This document shows, piece by piece, positions 1-10,239 of a stretch of 64,000 nt of DNA; the first letter of the stretch is position 1; each line of letters begins with the position of its first letter. This DNA is from Pandoraea oxalativorans (GTDB lineage: Bacteria > Pseudomonadota > Gammaproteobacteria > Burkholderiales > Burkholderiaceae). The position numbers and the translations under genes are program-made. The notes beneath the pieces were generated by a model, which did no database searches, was not told where the DNA came from, and worked only from the letters and a program-made list of their open reading frames with translations. The stretch is taken from contig NZ_CP011253.3 of NCBI RefSeq assembly GCF_000972785.3, positions 2,294,001 through 2,358,000 of the forward strand. The letters run 5' to 3'.

Positions 1-815
1 TGGACAAGGAACTCAATCACAACGTGGCGCTGCGTGTGAAGGACACCGACAGCGACTCGGTCTTTGAAGTGTCGGGCCGTGGCGAACTGCACCTGACGAT
101 TCTGATCGAGAACATGCGTCGCGAAGGCTATGAACTGGCCGTGTCGCGTCCGCGCGTGGTGATCAAGGAAATCGACGGCGTGAGGCACGAGCCGTACGAA
201 ATGCTGACCATCGACCTGGAAGACGAACACCAGGGCGGCGTCATGGAGGAAATCGGTCGTCGCAAGGGTGAAATGCTGGACATGGTGTCGGACGGTCGTG
301 GCCGTACGCGTCTTGAGTACCGCATTCCCGCGCGTGGCCTGATTGGCTTCCAGGGCGATTTCCTGTCGATGACGCGTGGTACGGGCCTGATGAGCCACAT
401 CTTCGATGCCTACGCACCGGTCAAGGATGGTTCGCTGGGCGAGCGTCGTAACGGCGTGTTGATCTCGCAGGACAACGGCGATGCCGTGGCCTACGCACTG
501 TGGAAGTTGCAGGATCGTGGTCGCATGTTCGTGAAGCCGGGTGACGCCCTCTACGAAGGCATGATCATCGGTATTCACAGCCGCGATAACGACCTCGTGG
601 TCAACCCGATCAAGGGCAAGCAGCTCACGAACGTGCGTGCGTCGGGTACCGACGAAGCTGTGCGCTTGGTGCCGCCGATCGCGATGAGCCTCGAATACGC
701 CGTGGAATTCATCGACGACGACGAACTGGTCGAAGTCACGCCGCAGACGATTCGCCTGCGCAAGCGTCACCTGATCGAACACGAGCGCAAGCGCGCCTCG
801 CGCGAAGAGAAGTAA
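1..815 (+). CDS. typA: Ribosome-associated GTPase TypA/BipA, C-terminal part (5' end outside window)
   Basis: The reading frame is open from base 3 and encodes about 270 C-terminal residues of TypA/BipA, a translational GTPase that binds the 70S ribosome and helps ribosome assembly and stress adaptation. The visible part starts within the EF-G-like domain ([30 protein letters not shown]) and continues through the BipA-specific C-terminal domain ([27 protein letters not shown]). The GTP-binding domain lies upstream and cannot be seen. A strong intrinsic terminator follows about 70 bases after the stop, so the gene ends its transcription unit. Identification is secure from long, family-typical blocks; the only limitation is truncation by the window edge. 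Confidence 0.95.
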   Translation, partial: DKELNHNVALRVKDTDSDSVFEVSGRGELHLTILIENMRREGYELAVSRPRVVIKEIDGVRHEPYEMLTIDLEDEHQGGVMEEIGRRKGEMLDMVSDGRGRTRLEYRIPARGLIGFQGDFLSMTRGTGLMSHIFDAYAPVKDGSLGERRNGVLISQDNGDAVAYALWKLQDRGRMFVKPGDALYEGMIIGIHSRDNDLVVNPIKGKQLTNVRASGTDEAVRLVPPIAMSLEYAVEFIDDDELVEVTPQTIRLRKRHLIEHERKRASREEK

Positions 816-883
816 AGCCGGCGATGGCAGCGCGGTGCAACGGATGGCAAGTCCGTCGCGCTGCGGGATCCGTCCGTTGGAAG

Positions 884-916
884 AAAAGCCGGTGCCATGC
901 GCCGGCTTTTTTGCTT
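884..916 (+). terminator. Rho-independent terminator after typA
   Basis: A 9-bp perfect stem (AAAAGCCGG at 884-892 with CCGGCTTTT at 902-910) and a 9-base loop run into a T-rich tract. It separates typA from the next gene. Confidence 0.85.
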
Positions 917-975
917 TTGTTGGCCCAGAACTTTCATCCCCCCATCCGTTGACGTTTCCGGAGTCCTTGTCTGAC

Positions 976-2088
976 ATGACCGATTTTGTTCGAACCGAAA
1001 TCCGTGGCCGTATCGGCTTCGTCACGCTGACGCGCCCGAAGGCACTCAATGCGTTGTCGCATGACATGATTCGTGCGATGGCTCTCGCGCTCGATCAGTG
1101 GCGCGACGATCCCACGGTGCTGGGTGTCGTACTGCGAGGCGAGGGCGAGAAGGGGTTGTGCGCGGGCGGTGACATTCGCTACTTCCATGAGGCTATCAGC
1201 GCGGGTCGCACCGACATCATGGATTTCTTCACCGACGAGTATCGGCTCAACTATACGATCGCGTCGTATCCGAAGCCGTACATCGCGCTGATGGACGGCG
1301 TGGTCATGGGCGGTGGCATGGGCATCTCGCAAGGGGCGACGTTGCGCATCGTCACGGAGGCGACGCGCATGGCGATGCCCGAGACCGCCATCGGTCTGTT
1401 CCCGGATGTCGGCGGCGGGTTCTTCCTTGCGAATCTCGCGGGGCACCTCGGTGAGTACCTTGGCACCACAGGGATCGTGTTCGGCGCAGTCGATGCGTGT
1501 GAAATCGGTTTGGCGGACGTGGTCGTGCCGCGCGCGTCGCTGCCCGAGTTGTGCGACCGGCTGGCCAATGGCGACTGGCAGGATAGCGATGCAGTGCTGG
1601 ACGCGGCGCGCACGTTCGCGCGCGAAAGTCTGCCACCTGCCGGTCTCGCACCCGGTAAGCTCGCGCCGTTACGCAGCGTGATCGACGAGCACTTCGGTCT
1701 GGCAGACATGCCTGCGATTCTGAAGGGCCTCAAACTCGAAGCACGTTGCGAATACTCGGGCTGGGCGGAGGAGACGGAAGACCTGCTGCGCACCAGGCGT
1801 TCGCCGTTGATGACGTGCGTGGCGCTTGAGCAGGTGCGTCGTGCCCGCAAGTTGTCGCTCGCGGACGAACTGCGTGAAGAGTGGTTGATGATGCGCAGCG
1901 TCTTCAATCTCGACGGCCGCACCGGGGCCGAAGGCGTCGAGGGCATTCGCGCGATGGTGATCGACAAGGACCACAAGCCGCGTTGGCAACACGCGAGCAT
2001 CGAAGCGGTGACGCCGGAAGACGTCGCGCGATTCTTCGACGGCGAGCGCTGCGGTGCCGATCATCCGTTGCTTACGCTGGGGCAGTGA
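976..2088 (+). CDS. Enoyl-CoA hydratase/isomerase family protein, 3-hydroxyisobutyryl-CoA hydrolase-like
   Basis: A 370-residue crotonase-fold protein. Motifs match the 3-hydroxyisobutyryl-CoA hydrolase branch rather than classical hydratases: GEGEKGLCAGGDIR (oxyanion-hole region) near residue 60, GVVMGGGMGISQGA near 110, and METAIGLFPDVGG-type PETAIGLFPDVGG near 140, plus the longer C-terminal region (to about 370 residues, against about 260 in simple hydratases). The expected reaction is hydrolysis of 3-hydroxyisobutyryl-CoA in valine breakdown. The open frame extends upstream to 835, but that stretch overlaps the typA terminator and has no family similarity, so I place the start at the ATG at 976, before the TDFVRTEIRGRIGF segment. 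No valine-pathway partner lies beside it, so the exact substrate is inferred from family only. Confidence 0.85.
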   Translation: MTDFVRTEIRGRIGFVTLTRPKALNALSHDMIRAMALALDQWRDDPTVLGVVLRGEGEKGLCAGGDIRYFHEAISAGRTDIMDFFTDEYRLNYTIASYPKPYIALMDGVVMGGGMGISQGATLRIVTEATRMAMPETAIGLFPDVGGGFFLANLAGHLGEYLGTTGIVFGAVDACEIGLADVVVPRASLPELCDRLANGDWQDSDAVLDAARTFARESLPPAGLAPGKLAPLRSVIDEHFGLADMPAILKGLKLEARCEYSGWAEETEDLLRTRRSPLMTCVALEQVRRARKLSLADELREEWLMMRSVFNLDGRTGAEGVEGIRAMVIDKDHKPRWQHASIEAVTPEDVARFFDGERCGADHPLLTLGQ

Positions 2089-2242
2089 CCCCGGTAAGTG
2101 CGTTTCACAACGCAAGCGAGCTTGACTGCGAGTCGTCGCGAATAAGCCGCACGCACCGGAGTGCCGTGCTGGCTTCAACTCGTCTTCGCGCAACGCGCTA
2201 ACGAGCTAACGAGCCAATGAGCTGAAGGGCCGGTGCAAATCG

Positions 2243-2665
2243 TCAAACCGCCGCCTGGCAGAACTGTTCGCCAACGGCCTGATCGAGTTTGCGACAGATG
2301 TCGGCGAACGTGCCGACCATCACGATGTGCGACCTGTCCCGATAAACGCGCACATCGTGACCTTCCTGCGTGTCTTGCACCTCACGACGCGCCTGCTGTT
2401 CCCGAACATTGCGCAATGCCTTCACGGCTTTCCCGGCGGGGCAACCCCGGCGGGTGGCCGACGCGACGGCGGCGGCAATGGTGCGCGGCAGCGTGGTGGT
2501 GCGCGTGCGCGTGGGTACGGTATAGGAGCGGGCGATGGCAGGCGCCGACGCAAACGGTCCGGACAGCGCGGAGAGACCGTACACCGCAGAGAGTCGCGTT
2601 TGCGACGACACGCGCACAGGCGATTGACCGAGAGACGTACGCAGCAAACCAAAGAGTCGAGCCAT
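2243..2665 (-). CDS. Hypothetical protein, 140 aa, downstream of lexA
   Basis: A 140-residue basic protein of no family that I recognise. It is supported as a gene by an ATG with AAGGA about 6-8 bases upstream on the minus strand and by location on the same strand 205 bases downstream of lexA. The N-terminal two-thirds is rich in Ser, Thr, Ala and Arg and looks unstructured; the C-terminal third (KALRNVREQQARREVQ, then a DVRVYRDRSHIVMVGT segment) is more ordered-looking. No signal peptide, membrane segment or metal motif is visible. A competing 179-residue frame runs on the plus strand (2327-2866), but lacks a comparable ribosome site. No LexA box is seen directly upstream, so any SOS control would have to come by read-through from lexA. 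Confidence 0.5.
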   Translation of the reverse strand: MARLFGLLRTSLGQSPVRVSSQTRLSAVYGLSALSGPFASAPAIARSYTVPTRTRTTTLPRTIAAAVASATRRGCPAGKAVKALRNVREQQARREVQDTQEGHDVRVYRDRSHIVMVGTFADICRKLDQAVGEQFCQAAV

Positions 2666-2870
2666 GATGCGATCCTTCTTTCAAAGCGGGTCAGAGGGAC
2701 GTGTCTCGCTGCGAATGGCGCTCGTCTCACGAATCGTAGGCGCAGCAGGGCACGGGCGCCGGACCCAGCCCGGCGCAATCAAATGCAAATCTTCAGGGAG
2801 TGGGGCGAGCCGCAGTGTCGCGCTACCCCGGTTCGCGATGAGCGACCGTCAGCGGCCGCTCATTGATCGT

Positions 2871-3524
2871 TCATAGATCGTTGTTGCGAATCAGACCGAC
2901 CGCAATCCCTTCCAGCGCGAAATCACCGCTGCCTTCGTCGACATTGATGTTTTCGAAATCGGGGTTCTCGGCAATCAGTTCGACGCCGCCCTTCACGCGG
3001 TGAAAACGCTTGACGGTCACGTCGTCGCCGATGCGTGCGACGACGATCTGACCTTCGCGCGCGTCGGCCGCCTTCTGCACGGCAAGCAGGTCGCCGTCGA
3101 GAATGCCCGCGTCGCGCATCGACATTCCGCGCACCTTCAGCAGGTAATCGGGCTGACGCGCAAACATGTTCGGATCGCACTGGAAGTTGCGTTCGATATG
3201 TTCCTGCGCCAGGATCGGGCTGCCTGCAGCGACACGGCCGACGAGCGGCAGCGACAACTGCATGAGGCCCATGTGCGGCAGTGTGAACTGATGCGTGCCG
3301 CCAGCGTCGTCCAGACGCTTCAGGCGAATCCCACGCGATTGACCGGCGGCCAGCTCGATCACGCCTTTGCGCGCCAGCGCCCGCAGGTGCTCCTCGGCGG
3401 CGTTGGCGGAGGAGAAGCCCAGTTCTGCGGCAATCTCCGCGCGCGTCGGCGGAAAGCCGGTGCGCTCGATCGCTTGCTGAACCAGTTCATAGACCTGCTG
3501 TTGACGGGCGGTAAGTTTGATCAT
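2871..3524 (-). CDS. lexA: LexA repressor, SOS response regulator and self-cleaving protease
   Basis: A 217-residue LexA. The N-terminal winged helix-turn-helix ([19 protein letters not shown], then [15 protein letters not shown]) binds SOS operators. The RecA-stimulated self-cleavage site is Ala100-Gly101 in GRVAAGSP. The catalytic dyad is Ser135 (in RGMSMRDAG) and Lys172 (in VTVKRF). The start chosen is the ATG that gives the canonical MIKLTARQQ beginning; the frame continues 20 codons upstream, but those codons run over the operator boxes. Two near-consensus SOS boxes occupy the 45 bases just upstream, so the gene is almost certainly autorepressed. No recognisable Shine-Dalgarno precedes the start. 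Confidence 0.97.
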   Translation of the reverse strand: MIKLTARQQQVYELVQQAIERTGFPPTRAEIAAELGFSSANAAEEHLRALARKGVIELAAGQSRGIRLKRLDDAGGTHQFTLPHMGLMQLSLPLVGRVAAGSPILAQEHIERNFQCDPNMFARQPDYLLKVRGMSMRDAGILDGDLLAVQKAADAREGQIVVARIGDDVTVKRFHRVKGGVELIAENPDFENINVDEGSGDFALEGIAVGLIRNNDL

Positions 3525-3531
3525 GGCATCA

Positions 3532-3567
3532 CTGTATGGAAGCACAGGTGGCTGTATTTTTGTACAG
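3532..3567 (-). promoter_or_regulatory. Tandem LexA operators (SOS boxes) of lexA
   Basis: Two CTGT-N8-ACAG sites lie 20 bases apart, start to start: CTGTATGGAAGCACAG at 3532-3547 and CTGTATTTTTGTACAG at 3552-3567. The second is close to the enterobacterial LexA consensus. The inner box ends 8 bases before the lexA start codon. The 20-base spacing places both on nearly the same DNA face, which favours cooperative binding (inference). Confidence 0.92.
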
Positions 3568-3675
3568 TGTTTGCAAAAACGCAAGGGAAAACTTCATGTA
3601 CTGCATGAAGTTTGCGCTAGACATGCCCGTCTCACGACGGTCCGTCCAATCCTTGAGGGCCGTCGCGCCCCGGAA

Positions 3676-3705
3676 CACCGGGCTTCCCGTCATGGAAGCC
3701 CGGTG
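3676..3705 (-). repeat. 12-bp perfect inverted repeat downstream of cusF
   Basis: CACCGGGCTTCC (3676-3687) and GGAAGCCCGGTG (3694-3705) flank a 6-base loop. It lies 25 bases past the cusF stop and could end the cus transcript or stabilise its 3' end, but no U-tract follows on either strand, so it is not a canonical intrinsic terminator. Confidence 0.6.
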
Positions 3706-3729
3706 CTCGTCGCGCGGCTGCCGTGGCGC

Positions 3730-4089
3730 TTACTTGTCCATGCGAACGATCATGAGCGTGCCGCCGACGTTTTCCACGCGCACCCGCACCTTGTCACCCG
3801 GATGCACGCTCCTGGCCATGGCAGCATCCTTCGCCTTGTAGGCCATCGTCATGGCGGGCATGGCGATGTTGGCCATCGCGCCGTGCGCGAGCATCACCAT
3901 GCCGGTCGACGTATCGATGCTCTTGACCGTCGCGTCGGTCAACGCGCTGTCGGCACTGGTGTCGACGGCCGGTTTGCCCGGCATCGCCATGTTGCCCATA
4001 TGGCTTGAATCGCCGGCTGCGAATGCGGACGATGCCGAAGCACCCCAGCCAGCCAAAAGCACACCGGAAACGATCAGGACTTGTTTCAT
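3730..4089 (-). CDS. cusF: CusF-like periplasmic Cu(I)/Ag(I) metallochaperone
   Basis: A 119-residue secreted protein: signal peptide (about 1-25, hydrophobic [10 protein letters not shown], cleavage near AFAA), a short Met-rich linker (HMGNMAMPG), then the CusF beta-barrel. The family uses one His, two Met and a Trp to bind Cu(I)/Ag(I) and hands the ion to the CusCBA pump. Here His69, Met80 and Met82 (in MPAMTM) align with the E. coli ligands His36, Met47 and Met49, but the shielding Trp44 is replaced by Met77. The start is the ATG at 4089, preceded by GGAG; it overlaps the cusA stop as ATGA. The frame continues far upstream only because it shadows cusA. Last gene of the operon. Confidence 0.9.
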   Translation of the reverse strand: MKQVLIVSGVLLAGWGASASSAFAAGDSSHMGNMAMPGKPAVDTSADSALTDATVKSIDTSTGMVMLAHGAMANIAMPAMTMAYKAKDAAMARSVHPGDKVRVRVENVGGTLMIVRMDK

Positions 4090-7000
4090 TGCATTTCTCC
4101 AGAGGAAGTGGACGGCACGTCGGTGCCGTGTGGAACAACAGAGGGGACAACTGTGGACGGGCCGGCATGCGGCGCATCTGACAGACCGGCTGTCCGGGGC
4201 GCCAGCGGTGGCACCGCGCGCCGCAGGCGCCGCCGCTGCAACAGCAGCCATGCGGCGGGAATGACGAACATGGACAGCAGGGGGGCGGTCACCATGCCCC
4301 CGACCATCGGGGCGGCGATACGCTGCATGACTTCGGACCCTGCGCCGTGGCCGATCATGATCGGGATGAGGCCGGCCAGAATGACCGCGACTGTCATGGC
4401 TTTCGGCCGCACGCGAAGGACCGCGCCTTCGCGAATCGCCTCGACGATCAGCGCTTCGTCGGGTGTCGCGCCGTTTGCCAGTCGCCGGTCCAGCGCACCA
4501 CGCAGATACAGCAGCATCACAACGCCGAATTCCGCCGCCACCCCCGCCAGCGCGATGAAGCCCACGGAGGTTGCCACCGACACCGCATGCCCCAGCCCCC
4601 AGATCAGCCAGAAGCCGCCAACGAGCGCGAAGGGAATCGTCGACATCAGCATCAGCGCGTCGACGGCCGAGTTGAATGTCAGCAAGAGCAGCACAAAGAT
4701 GACCGCGAGCGTGATCGGGATCACCGTGCGCAACTTGGCCGCTGCGCGTTCGAGGTACTCGAACTGCCCCGACCATGCAATCGAATACCCGGGCGGCACG
4801 GCCACTTTTTCGGCGACGAGGCGCTGCATGCCAGCGACAGCCGTTTGCAGGTCGGTGTTGCGCAGGTCGATGTAGACGTACCCGGACAATCGAGCGTTTT
4901 CACTGCGGATCATCGGTGGCCCGTCTTCGACCCGAAGTGTCGCCACGTCGCCGAGTCGAATCTGTGCCCCGCGATCCGTCACGATCGGCAGGTCGCGCAG
5001 TGTCTCTACCGAGTCGCGGAATTCACGCGGATAGCGCAAGTTGATCGGGAAGCGCTCGCGCCCCGCAATGACTTCTCCGACGTTCTCGCCGCCAACTGCG
5101 GACGAGACGACGGCCTGAATGTCGGCAATCGCCAGCCCATAGCGCGCAGCGGCAAGGCGGTCGATATCGACGTCGACATAACGTCCGCCGTTCAGTCGTT
5201 CCGCGAGTGCGGACGTCACCCCCGGCGCATGCTTCACCGTCGCCTCGATTTGCGACGCGATCTTGTCGATCCCCGCAAGATCCGGTCCCGAAATCTTTAC
5301 GCCCACGGGCGTTTTGATGCCGGTCGAGAGCATGTCCAGACGGTTGCGGATAGGGGGGACCCAGACATTCGACAGCCCGGGGACTTTCACACGGCTGTCG
5401 AGTTCGTCGATCAGCTTCTGCGGCGTCATGCCCGCACGCCATTGACTGCGCGGCTTGAACCGGATGGTCGTCTCGAACATTTCCAGCGGGGCGGGATCGG
5501 TGGCTGAGTCGGCGCGCCCCGACTTTCCGAACACGGTCTGCACTTCGGGCACCGTCTTGATGAGCCGGTCGGTCTGCTGCAACAATTCGGACGCTTTCTG
5601 CACCGAGATCCCCGGCAACGCCGTCGGCATGTACAGCAGATCGCCTTCGTCGAGCGGCGGCATGAATTCACCGCCGAGCCGGGAGATGGGGATCGCCGTG
5701 ACCGCCAGCGCCACGAGCGCCGCGCCGAGCGTGATCCACGGGCGGCGCAATGTCGCTTCGAGCAGCGGACGGTACATTGCCATCAGCACCCGGTTGATGG
5801 GGTTGGCGGCCTCCTGCGGGATGCGTCCGCGAACGAGGTAGCCCATCAGCACCGGCACCAGTGTCACCGACAGCCCGGCAGCGGCGGCAATCGTGTACGT
5901 CTTCGTGAACGCGAGCGGGGAGAAGAGTTTGCCCTCCTGTCCTTCGAGCGAGAAGACAGGGATGAACGACAGCGTAATGATCAGCAGCGAGAAGAACAGG
6001 GCAGGGCCGACTTCCGCGGCGGATTCGGCAACGAGTGCCCATCGTCGCGATGGTTTTAGCGTCTCGCCCGGATGCGCATGCGCGAACGCTTCGAAATGCT
6101 TGTGCGCGTTCTCGATCATGACGATGGCGGCATCGATCATCGCCCCGATGGCAATGGCGATGCCACCAAGCGACATGAGGTTGGCGTTCACCCCCTGATA
6201 GCGCATGACGATAAACGCAGTGAGCACGCCGAGCGGCAGCGAAAGAATGGCGACCAGCGCGCTGCGCAGATGGAACAGAAAGATGGCGCAGACGATACCG
6301 ACGATGACGAACTCTTCGATGAGTTTGTCTTTCAGGTTGTCGACTGCGCGCTCGATGAGTTGCGAGCGGTCATACGTCGTGACAAGTTCCACGCCCGGCG
6401 GCAGCGAGTGCTTGAGATCGGCGAGTTTCGCTTTCACGGCCTCGATGGTCGCCAGCGCATTTTTGCCCGAGCGCATCACGACGACACCGCCCGCGACTTC
6501 CCCCTGTCCGTTGAGCTCCGCCACGCCCCGGCGCGCTTCCGGTCCGATCTGAATGCGAGCGATGTCGCCGAGCAACACCGGTGTGCCGGCGGCATCGGCA
6601 CGGATGACCACGCGACGGAAGTCGTCCGGCGAGCGCAGATACGCTGTCGAGCGCACCATATATTCCGACTCCGCCATCTCGACGACCGAGCCGCCCGAGG
6701 CCTGATTCGCTTTCGCGAGCGCTTCGGCGACGGTGGCCTGCGAGATGCCGAACGCGCGCAACTTGTCCGGATCGAGCACGACCTGGTACTGACGTACCAT
6801 GCCGCCGAGGGAGGCGACTTCGGAGACGTCGGGCACGGACTTGAGTTCGAACTTCAGAAACCAGTCGTTGAGCGCGCGCAACTGGCCGAGATCGCGATGC
6901 CCGGTACGGTCGACGAGCGCATACTCATAGACCCAGCCGACACCCGTGGCGTCCGGTCCGAGCGACACCTTTGCGCCTTGCGGCAAACGGCTCTGCACCT

Positions 7001-7346
7001 GATTCAGATATTCGAGCACGCGTGAGCGCGCCCAGTACTGATCCGTCTTGTCGTCGAAGAGGACGTAGACAAAGGCGTCGCCAAACGACGAGTAAGCGCG
7101 GATCGTCCTGGCGCCGGGCACGCCGAGCAGCGTCGTGGTCAGCGGATACGTCACCTGATCTTCGACCACCTGCGGCGCTTTGCCCGGATACGACGCCTTG
7201 ACGATGACCTGCGTATCCGAGAGATCCGGCAGGGCGTCCAGCGGTGTCTGCGTGAGCGAGTAGGCACCCCAGACGGCCAGCAGCAACGACGCGAGCAGCA
7301 CCAGCAACCGGTGGTGTATCGACCAGCGAATGAGGCGCGCGATCAT
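4086..7346 (-). CDS. cusA: CusA-type heavy-metal RND efflux pump (inner membrane)
   Basis: A 1086-residue HME-RND transporter that drives Cu(I)/Ag(I) out through the CusCBA tripartite channel using proton flow. Visible are the N-terminal TM1 ([17 protein letters not shown]), two large periplasmic loops, and twelve TM segments. The proton-relay residues expected from E. coli CusA are present: Asp in [15 protein letters not shown] (TM4), Glu in [11 protein letters not shown], and Lys in [11 protein letters not shown]. Methionines in PLEMFETT and [10 protein letters not shown] match the Met-rich metal path of the periplasmic cleft. The C-terminus is Pro-rich and longer than that of E. coli CusA (about 1047 residues). 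Its start overlaps the cusB stop (ATGA) with GGAGG 7 bases upstream, and its stop overlaps the cusF start. The methionine motifs argue for monovalent copper/silver rather than Zn/Co/Cd. Confidence 0.95.
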   Translation of the reverse strand: MIARLIRWSIHHRLLVLLASLLLAVWGAYSLTQTPLDALPDLSDTQVIVKASYPGKAPQVVEDQVTYPLTTTLLGVPGARTIRAYSSFGDAFVYVLFDDKTDQYWARSRVLEYLNQVQSRLPQGAKVSLGPDATGVGWVYEYALVDRTGHRDLGQLRALNDWFLKFELKSVPDVSEVASLGGMVRQYQVVLDPDKLRAFGISQATVAEALAKANQASGGSVVEMAESEYMVRSTAYLRSPDDFRRVVIRADAAGTPVLLGDIARIQIGPEARRGVAELNGQGEVAGGVVVMRSGKNALATIEAVKAKLADLKHSLPPGVELVTTYDRSQLIERAVDNLKDKLIEEFVIVGIVCAIFLFHLRSALVAILSLPLGVLTAFIVMRYQGVNANLMSLGGIAIAIGAMIDAAIVMIENAHKHFEAFAHAHPGETLKPSRRWALVAESAAEVGPALFFSLLIITLSFIPVFSLEGQEGKLFSPLAFTKTYTIAAAAGLSVTLVPVLMGYLVRGRIPQEAANPINRVLMAMYRPLLEATLRRPWITLGAALVALAVTAIPISRLGGEFMPPLDEGDLLYMPTALPGISVQKASELLQQTDRLIKTVPEVQTVFGKSGRADSATDPAPLEMFETTIRFKPRSQWRAGMTPQKLIDELDSRVKVPGLSNVWVPPIRNRLDMLSTGIKTPVGVKISGPDLAGIDKIASQIEATVKHAPGVTSALAERLNGGRYVDVDIDRLAAARYGLAIADIQAVVSSAVGGENVGEVIAGRERFPINLRYPREFRDSVETLRDLPIVTDRGAQIRLGDVATLRVEDGPPMIRSENARLSGYVYIDLRNTDLQTAVAGMQRLVAEKVAVPPGYSIAWSGQFEYLERAAAKLRTVIPITLAVIFVLLLLTFNSAVDALMLMSTIPFALVGGFWLIWGLGHAVSVATSVGFIALAGVAAEFGVVMLLYLRGALDRRLANGATPDEALIVEAIREGAVLRVRPKAMTVAVILAGLIPIMIGHGAGSEVMQRIAAPMVGGMVTAPLLSMFVIPAAWLLLQRRRLRRAVPPLAPRTAGLSDAPHAGPSTVVPSVVPHGTDVPSTSSGEMQ

Positions 7347-8743
7347 TGGCGGCCTCCGCTGGCTTGGGCGCCATCCCTGCCTGGCATGGCCGACATGGCA
7401 GAAGCGCCTGACGATGCGTCGGAGGACGCGTCCGATGAGGCGTCCGATGATGCGCCGGATGCCGCGCGCTCAGACGGAGTCGCCGTCGCATCGGACGCGT
7501 TGCTTAGCTTTGGCAGCACCGATTTCAGACTGGCTTCGGAGTCGATCAGGAACTGTCCCGATGCGACGATCTCCTGACCCTGCGTCAATCCCTGAAGCAC
7601 CACGGTGTTCGCGCCGACATCGATGCCGGTAGTCACCGTGACAGGCATGAGCGCACCGTCGGCCTGGCGCACGATGACGACGCTGCGCTTGCCCGTGGCG
7701 ATCACCCCTTCGGACGGCACGAGCAGTTGCGACACGGCCTTCGCGTCGCTCAAGTGCGCGCGCACGAGCATCCCCGGCGTGAGCCGCTCGCCTGCATTGT
7801 CCAGCTCCAGGCGCGCCTGCAACGTCCGGGTGCCGGGATTGATGCCGGGGAGAATTTCGCGCACGCGTGCGTCGATGTGCTGCGTTTCGTCGGCGGCGAG
7901 CGTAGCGTCGACCTTCATGCCGGGATGCACGCGCAGCGCCATCGCCTCGGGAATCTCGACGACGAGCCATAGTTTCGACAGGCCGGCCACCTTCGCCAGT
8001 GTCTGCCCCGGTGAGACCATCGCGCCGTTGCGCACGTTGAGCTCCGTTACCACACCGGTGCGCGGTGCGCTCAGCACGACATGCGTTTGCGCTTGGCCGG
8101 TGCGCTCCAGGCTGGCGATCAGCGTGTCGGGTATCGACAGGGCGCGCATGCGCGCGCGCGAGGCGTCGAGCAGCGCGCCGCTCATCCCGCTACGCACGAG
8201 CGCGAGGTATTCCTCCTGCGGCGCGAGCCAGTCGGGTACGAACAGCGCTGCCACCGGCGCGCCCCGCGAGACACGCTGCATCGGGGCGTTCGCGTACAGA
8301 CGGTCGATGTAGCCGGTCACGCGCGATTGCACGACATCGGCCTGCGATTCGTCGAATTGCGTGGTGCCGACGACATCGAAGCCCGGCGCGACGGCGGCGC
8401 GTCGCACCGTGGCGTAACGGATGCCGAGGTTCTGTTGAAGGCCGGAATCGATCCGGACACCGTCGTTACCGGCTTCGTCGGCATACACGGGCACGAGTTG
8501 CATGTCCATGAAGGGCGACTTTCCGGGCTTGTCGAAGTGCTGCGCCGGCATCATCGGGTCGTGCCAGTACAGCACGCGACGCTGACCGGCGGCGGGCGCG
8601 CCGTCGAGATTGTCGGAAGCGGCGGATGCGCTCGCGCTGGCGTGGCCCGGCGCAAAGTATTGTCCACCGGCATAGCCCAGTGCGAGCAAAGCGCAAGCGG
8701 CGAAGAGGGCCGTGCCGGCGTAAATCGCAGTTTTCTTTTTCAC
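7343..8743 (-). CDS. cusB: CusB-type periplasmic adaptor (membrane fusion protein)
   Basis: A 466-residue membrane fusion protein linking CusA to the outer-membrane channel. After a signal/anchor segment ([20 protein letters not shown]) comes the heavy-metal-binding motif [18 protein letters not shown] with FMDMQLVP, then lipoyl, beta-barrel and membrane-proximal domains ([22 protein letters not shown]). I start at the GTG at 8743 because homology begins there and the upstream codons overlap cusC in another frame; the 11-base gap to the cusC stop suggests coupling, since the local Shine-Dalgarno is poor. The C-terminus ends in a low-complexity Ala-Ser-Ser-Asp repeat of about 20 residues that is not part of the fold. 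Confidence 0.9.
   Translation of the reverse strand: MKKKTAIYAGTALFAACALLALGYAGGQYFAPGHASASASAASDNLDGAPAAGQRRVLYWHDPMMPAQHFDKPGKSPFMDMQLVPVYADEAGNDGVRIDSGLQQNLGIRYATVRRAAVAPGFDVVGTTQFDESQADVVQSRVTGYIDRLYANAPMQRVSRGAPVAALFVPDWLAPQEEYLALVRSGMSGALLDASRARMRALSIPDTLIASLERTGQAQTHVVLSAPRTGVVTELNVRNGAMVSPGQTLAKVAGLSKLWLVVEIPEAMALRVHPGMKVDATLAADETQHIDARVREILPGINPGTRTLQARLELDNAGERLTPGMLVRAHLSDAKAVSQLLVPSEGVIATGKRSVVIVRQADGALMPVTVTTGIDVGANTVVLQGLTQGQEIVASGQFLIDSEASLKSVLPKLSNASDATATPSERAASGASSDASSDASSDASSGASAMSAMPGRDGAQASGGRQ
7405..7455 (-). repeat. Short tandem repeat coding for (Ala-Ser-Ser-Asp)n in the CusB tail
   Basis: About four imperfect 12-base units encode ASSD/ASSG near the CusB C-terminus. 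Codons differ between units, so the peptide repeat is conserved more than the DNA repeat. Confidence 0.6.
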
Positions 8744-8754
8744 GGGGAGGTCTC

Positions 8755-10056
8755 TTAACGGTCGGCCATCGAAGGCGGGAGCACTTGAAACTCGAGCTGC
8801 GCCCAGACCAGCGCCACATCGCGCTGGAGATCGAAGACTTGCAGTTGGGAATCGAGCAGGCTGCGGCGAGCGGCGAAGACGTCGGCGAGGGTGCCGGCGC
8901 CACCGCGATAGGCGGCATTCGCAAGCGCGACGCGTTGCTCGGCTGCGGGCAGCAACGACCCTTGCAGGTTCGCAATGCGTTCGCGCCCGTTCGCGAGCAA
9001 CGTGCCGAGCGTGCGGATGTCGGCTTCGACCTGACGTTGTGTGTCCTGATAGCTCAGGCGAGCGCGCTCGGCGAGTTCGGTTTTCTCGGCAACGTCGCGA
9101 TCCTGACGTTGCGAACGGTTGATCGGCAGGGGAATGCTCACGCCGACCGACACCATGTTCGAGAACTGTGGGCCGCGCTGCTGATATGCCACTTCCCAAG
9201 TCCAGTTGGACGAGCGGTTACTGGTGGCGACGGCGGTGTCCGCATCGGCCACGGCAATGTCGTCGGCGCCCGTGACGAGCGTCGGTTGCACGCGCGCGAG
9301 TTGGTCCGGTGCGAGCGCAGGGACGGCGCTGTCGAGCGACGGCGGCTCGCCCGAGACGTCGCTCACCGGCGTGACGGTCCAGCGCGACAGGCCGATGAGC
9401 GCCGTGCGCTCGGCCTGCTGCGTCTTGAGTGCCTGATCCTGTGCCTGCGCGAGCATGAGACGCGCCTGCGTAACGTCGGATGCCGTGGTTCTTGCGCCGC
9501 GGTACGACGCGGTGGTCGCGGCCAACTCGTGCGTCATGTGGTCGACGAGCGCCTGAGCGACAGCCGCAGACTTCTTGGCGTAGAGCGCGTTCAGCCAGGC
9601 GATGGCCGTCTGCTGACGGATGTTGGCGACCTGCGTCAGATAGCCGGAGCGCTGGCGGTCTACGACGCGCTCACCCAGGTCGGAGCGCAGGCGTCGCTTG
9701 TCCGACGACACCCACTCCTGCTCGATGCCGATGCGCCGCATCGTCATGAAATCCCCACCGACGGTAAAACGCTGATCGCCGTTGACGGGCAGATTGTCGA
9801 CGCCCGCCTTGAGGGTGGGATCGGGCAACTGACCGGCGCGTGCTGCGGCCTGCGTGCTCGCACGTACCGACGCCAGCGCCGCTTGAAGTGCGGCGGAATG
9901 GTCCGTCGCGGATTGCAGCGACGCTTCTAGCGATAACGCCGCTGCTTGCACCGACGCGGCGGCACTGGCCGTGCTGGCAGCGCATAGCAAAGCAATGACG
10001 GCGCACGCGCGTGCGCTGACACGCCGGCGACCCGGCGCGTTGAAAATGGAATGCAT
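8755..10056 (-). CDS. cusC: CusC/CzcC-type outer-membrane efflux channel (TolC family)
   Basis: A 433-residue TolC-family protein that forms the outer-membrane exit duct. It has a Sec signal peptide (ACAVIALLCAASTASA, about residues 17-33) without a lipobox Cys, then the duplicated outer-membrane efflux domain with long alpha-helices (ASVRASTQAAARAGQLPDPT early, LANAAYRGGAGTLADVFAAR late). The absence of the acylated Cys found in E. coli CusC places it nearer to CzcC-like channels. Start at the ATG at 10056 with GAGG about 8 bases upstream. It is followed 11 bases later by cusB and lies 183 bases downstream of the small Cys/Met-rich gene. Confidence 0.9.
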   Translation of the reverse strand: MHSIFNAPGRRRVSARACAVIALLCAASTASAAASVQAAALSLEASLQSATDHSAALQAALASVRASTQAAARAGQLPDPTLKAGVDNLPVNGDQRFTVGGDFMTMRRIGIEQEWVSSDKRRLRSDLGERVVDRQRSGYLTQVANIRQQTAIAWLNALYAKKSAAVAQALVDHMTHELAATTASYRGARTTASDVTQARLMLAQAQDQALKTQQAERTALIGLSRWTVTPVSDVSGEPPSLDSAVPALAPDQLARVQPTLVTGADDIAVADADTAVATSNRSSNWTWEVAYQQRGPQFSNMVSVGVSIPLPINRSQRQDRDVAEKTELAERARLSYQDTQRQVEADIRTLGTLLANGRERIANLQGSLLPAAEQRVALANAAYRGGAGTLADVFAARRSLLDSQLQVFDLQRDVALVWAQLEFQVLPPSMADR

Positions 10057-10239
10057 GTGAAAACCTCACGCGTACGAATGCCGTTTGGCATTCGCGTCCT
10101 GACAAGGACGATCTCGCCGCTTATGCGGCGAACCCGGAGCTGGATAGGGGCTGTCGAAGGCGTCGGCGCATGCGTCGCGTCAGCCGTCGAGGCTGCGCGT
10201 GACACGGTCGAAGCGGGAGGGACAGACGCCTGCGGAGGG

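Noticed and set aside
4090..4776. Upstream extension of the cusF frame by over 220 codons
   Set aside because: It lies wholly within cusA in another frame, has no signal peptide, and the GGAG ribosome site and homology begin at 4089.
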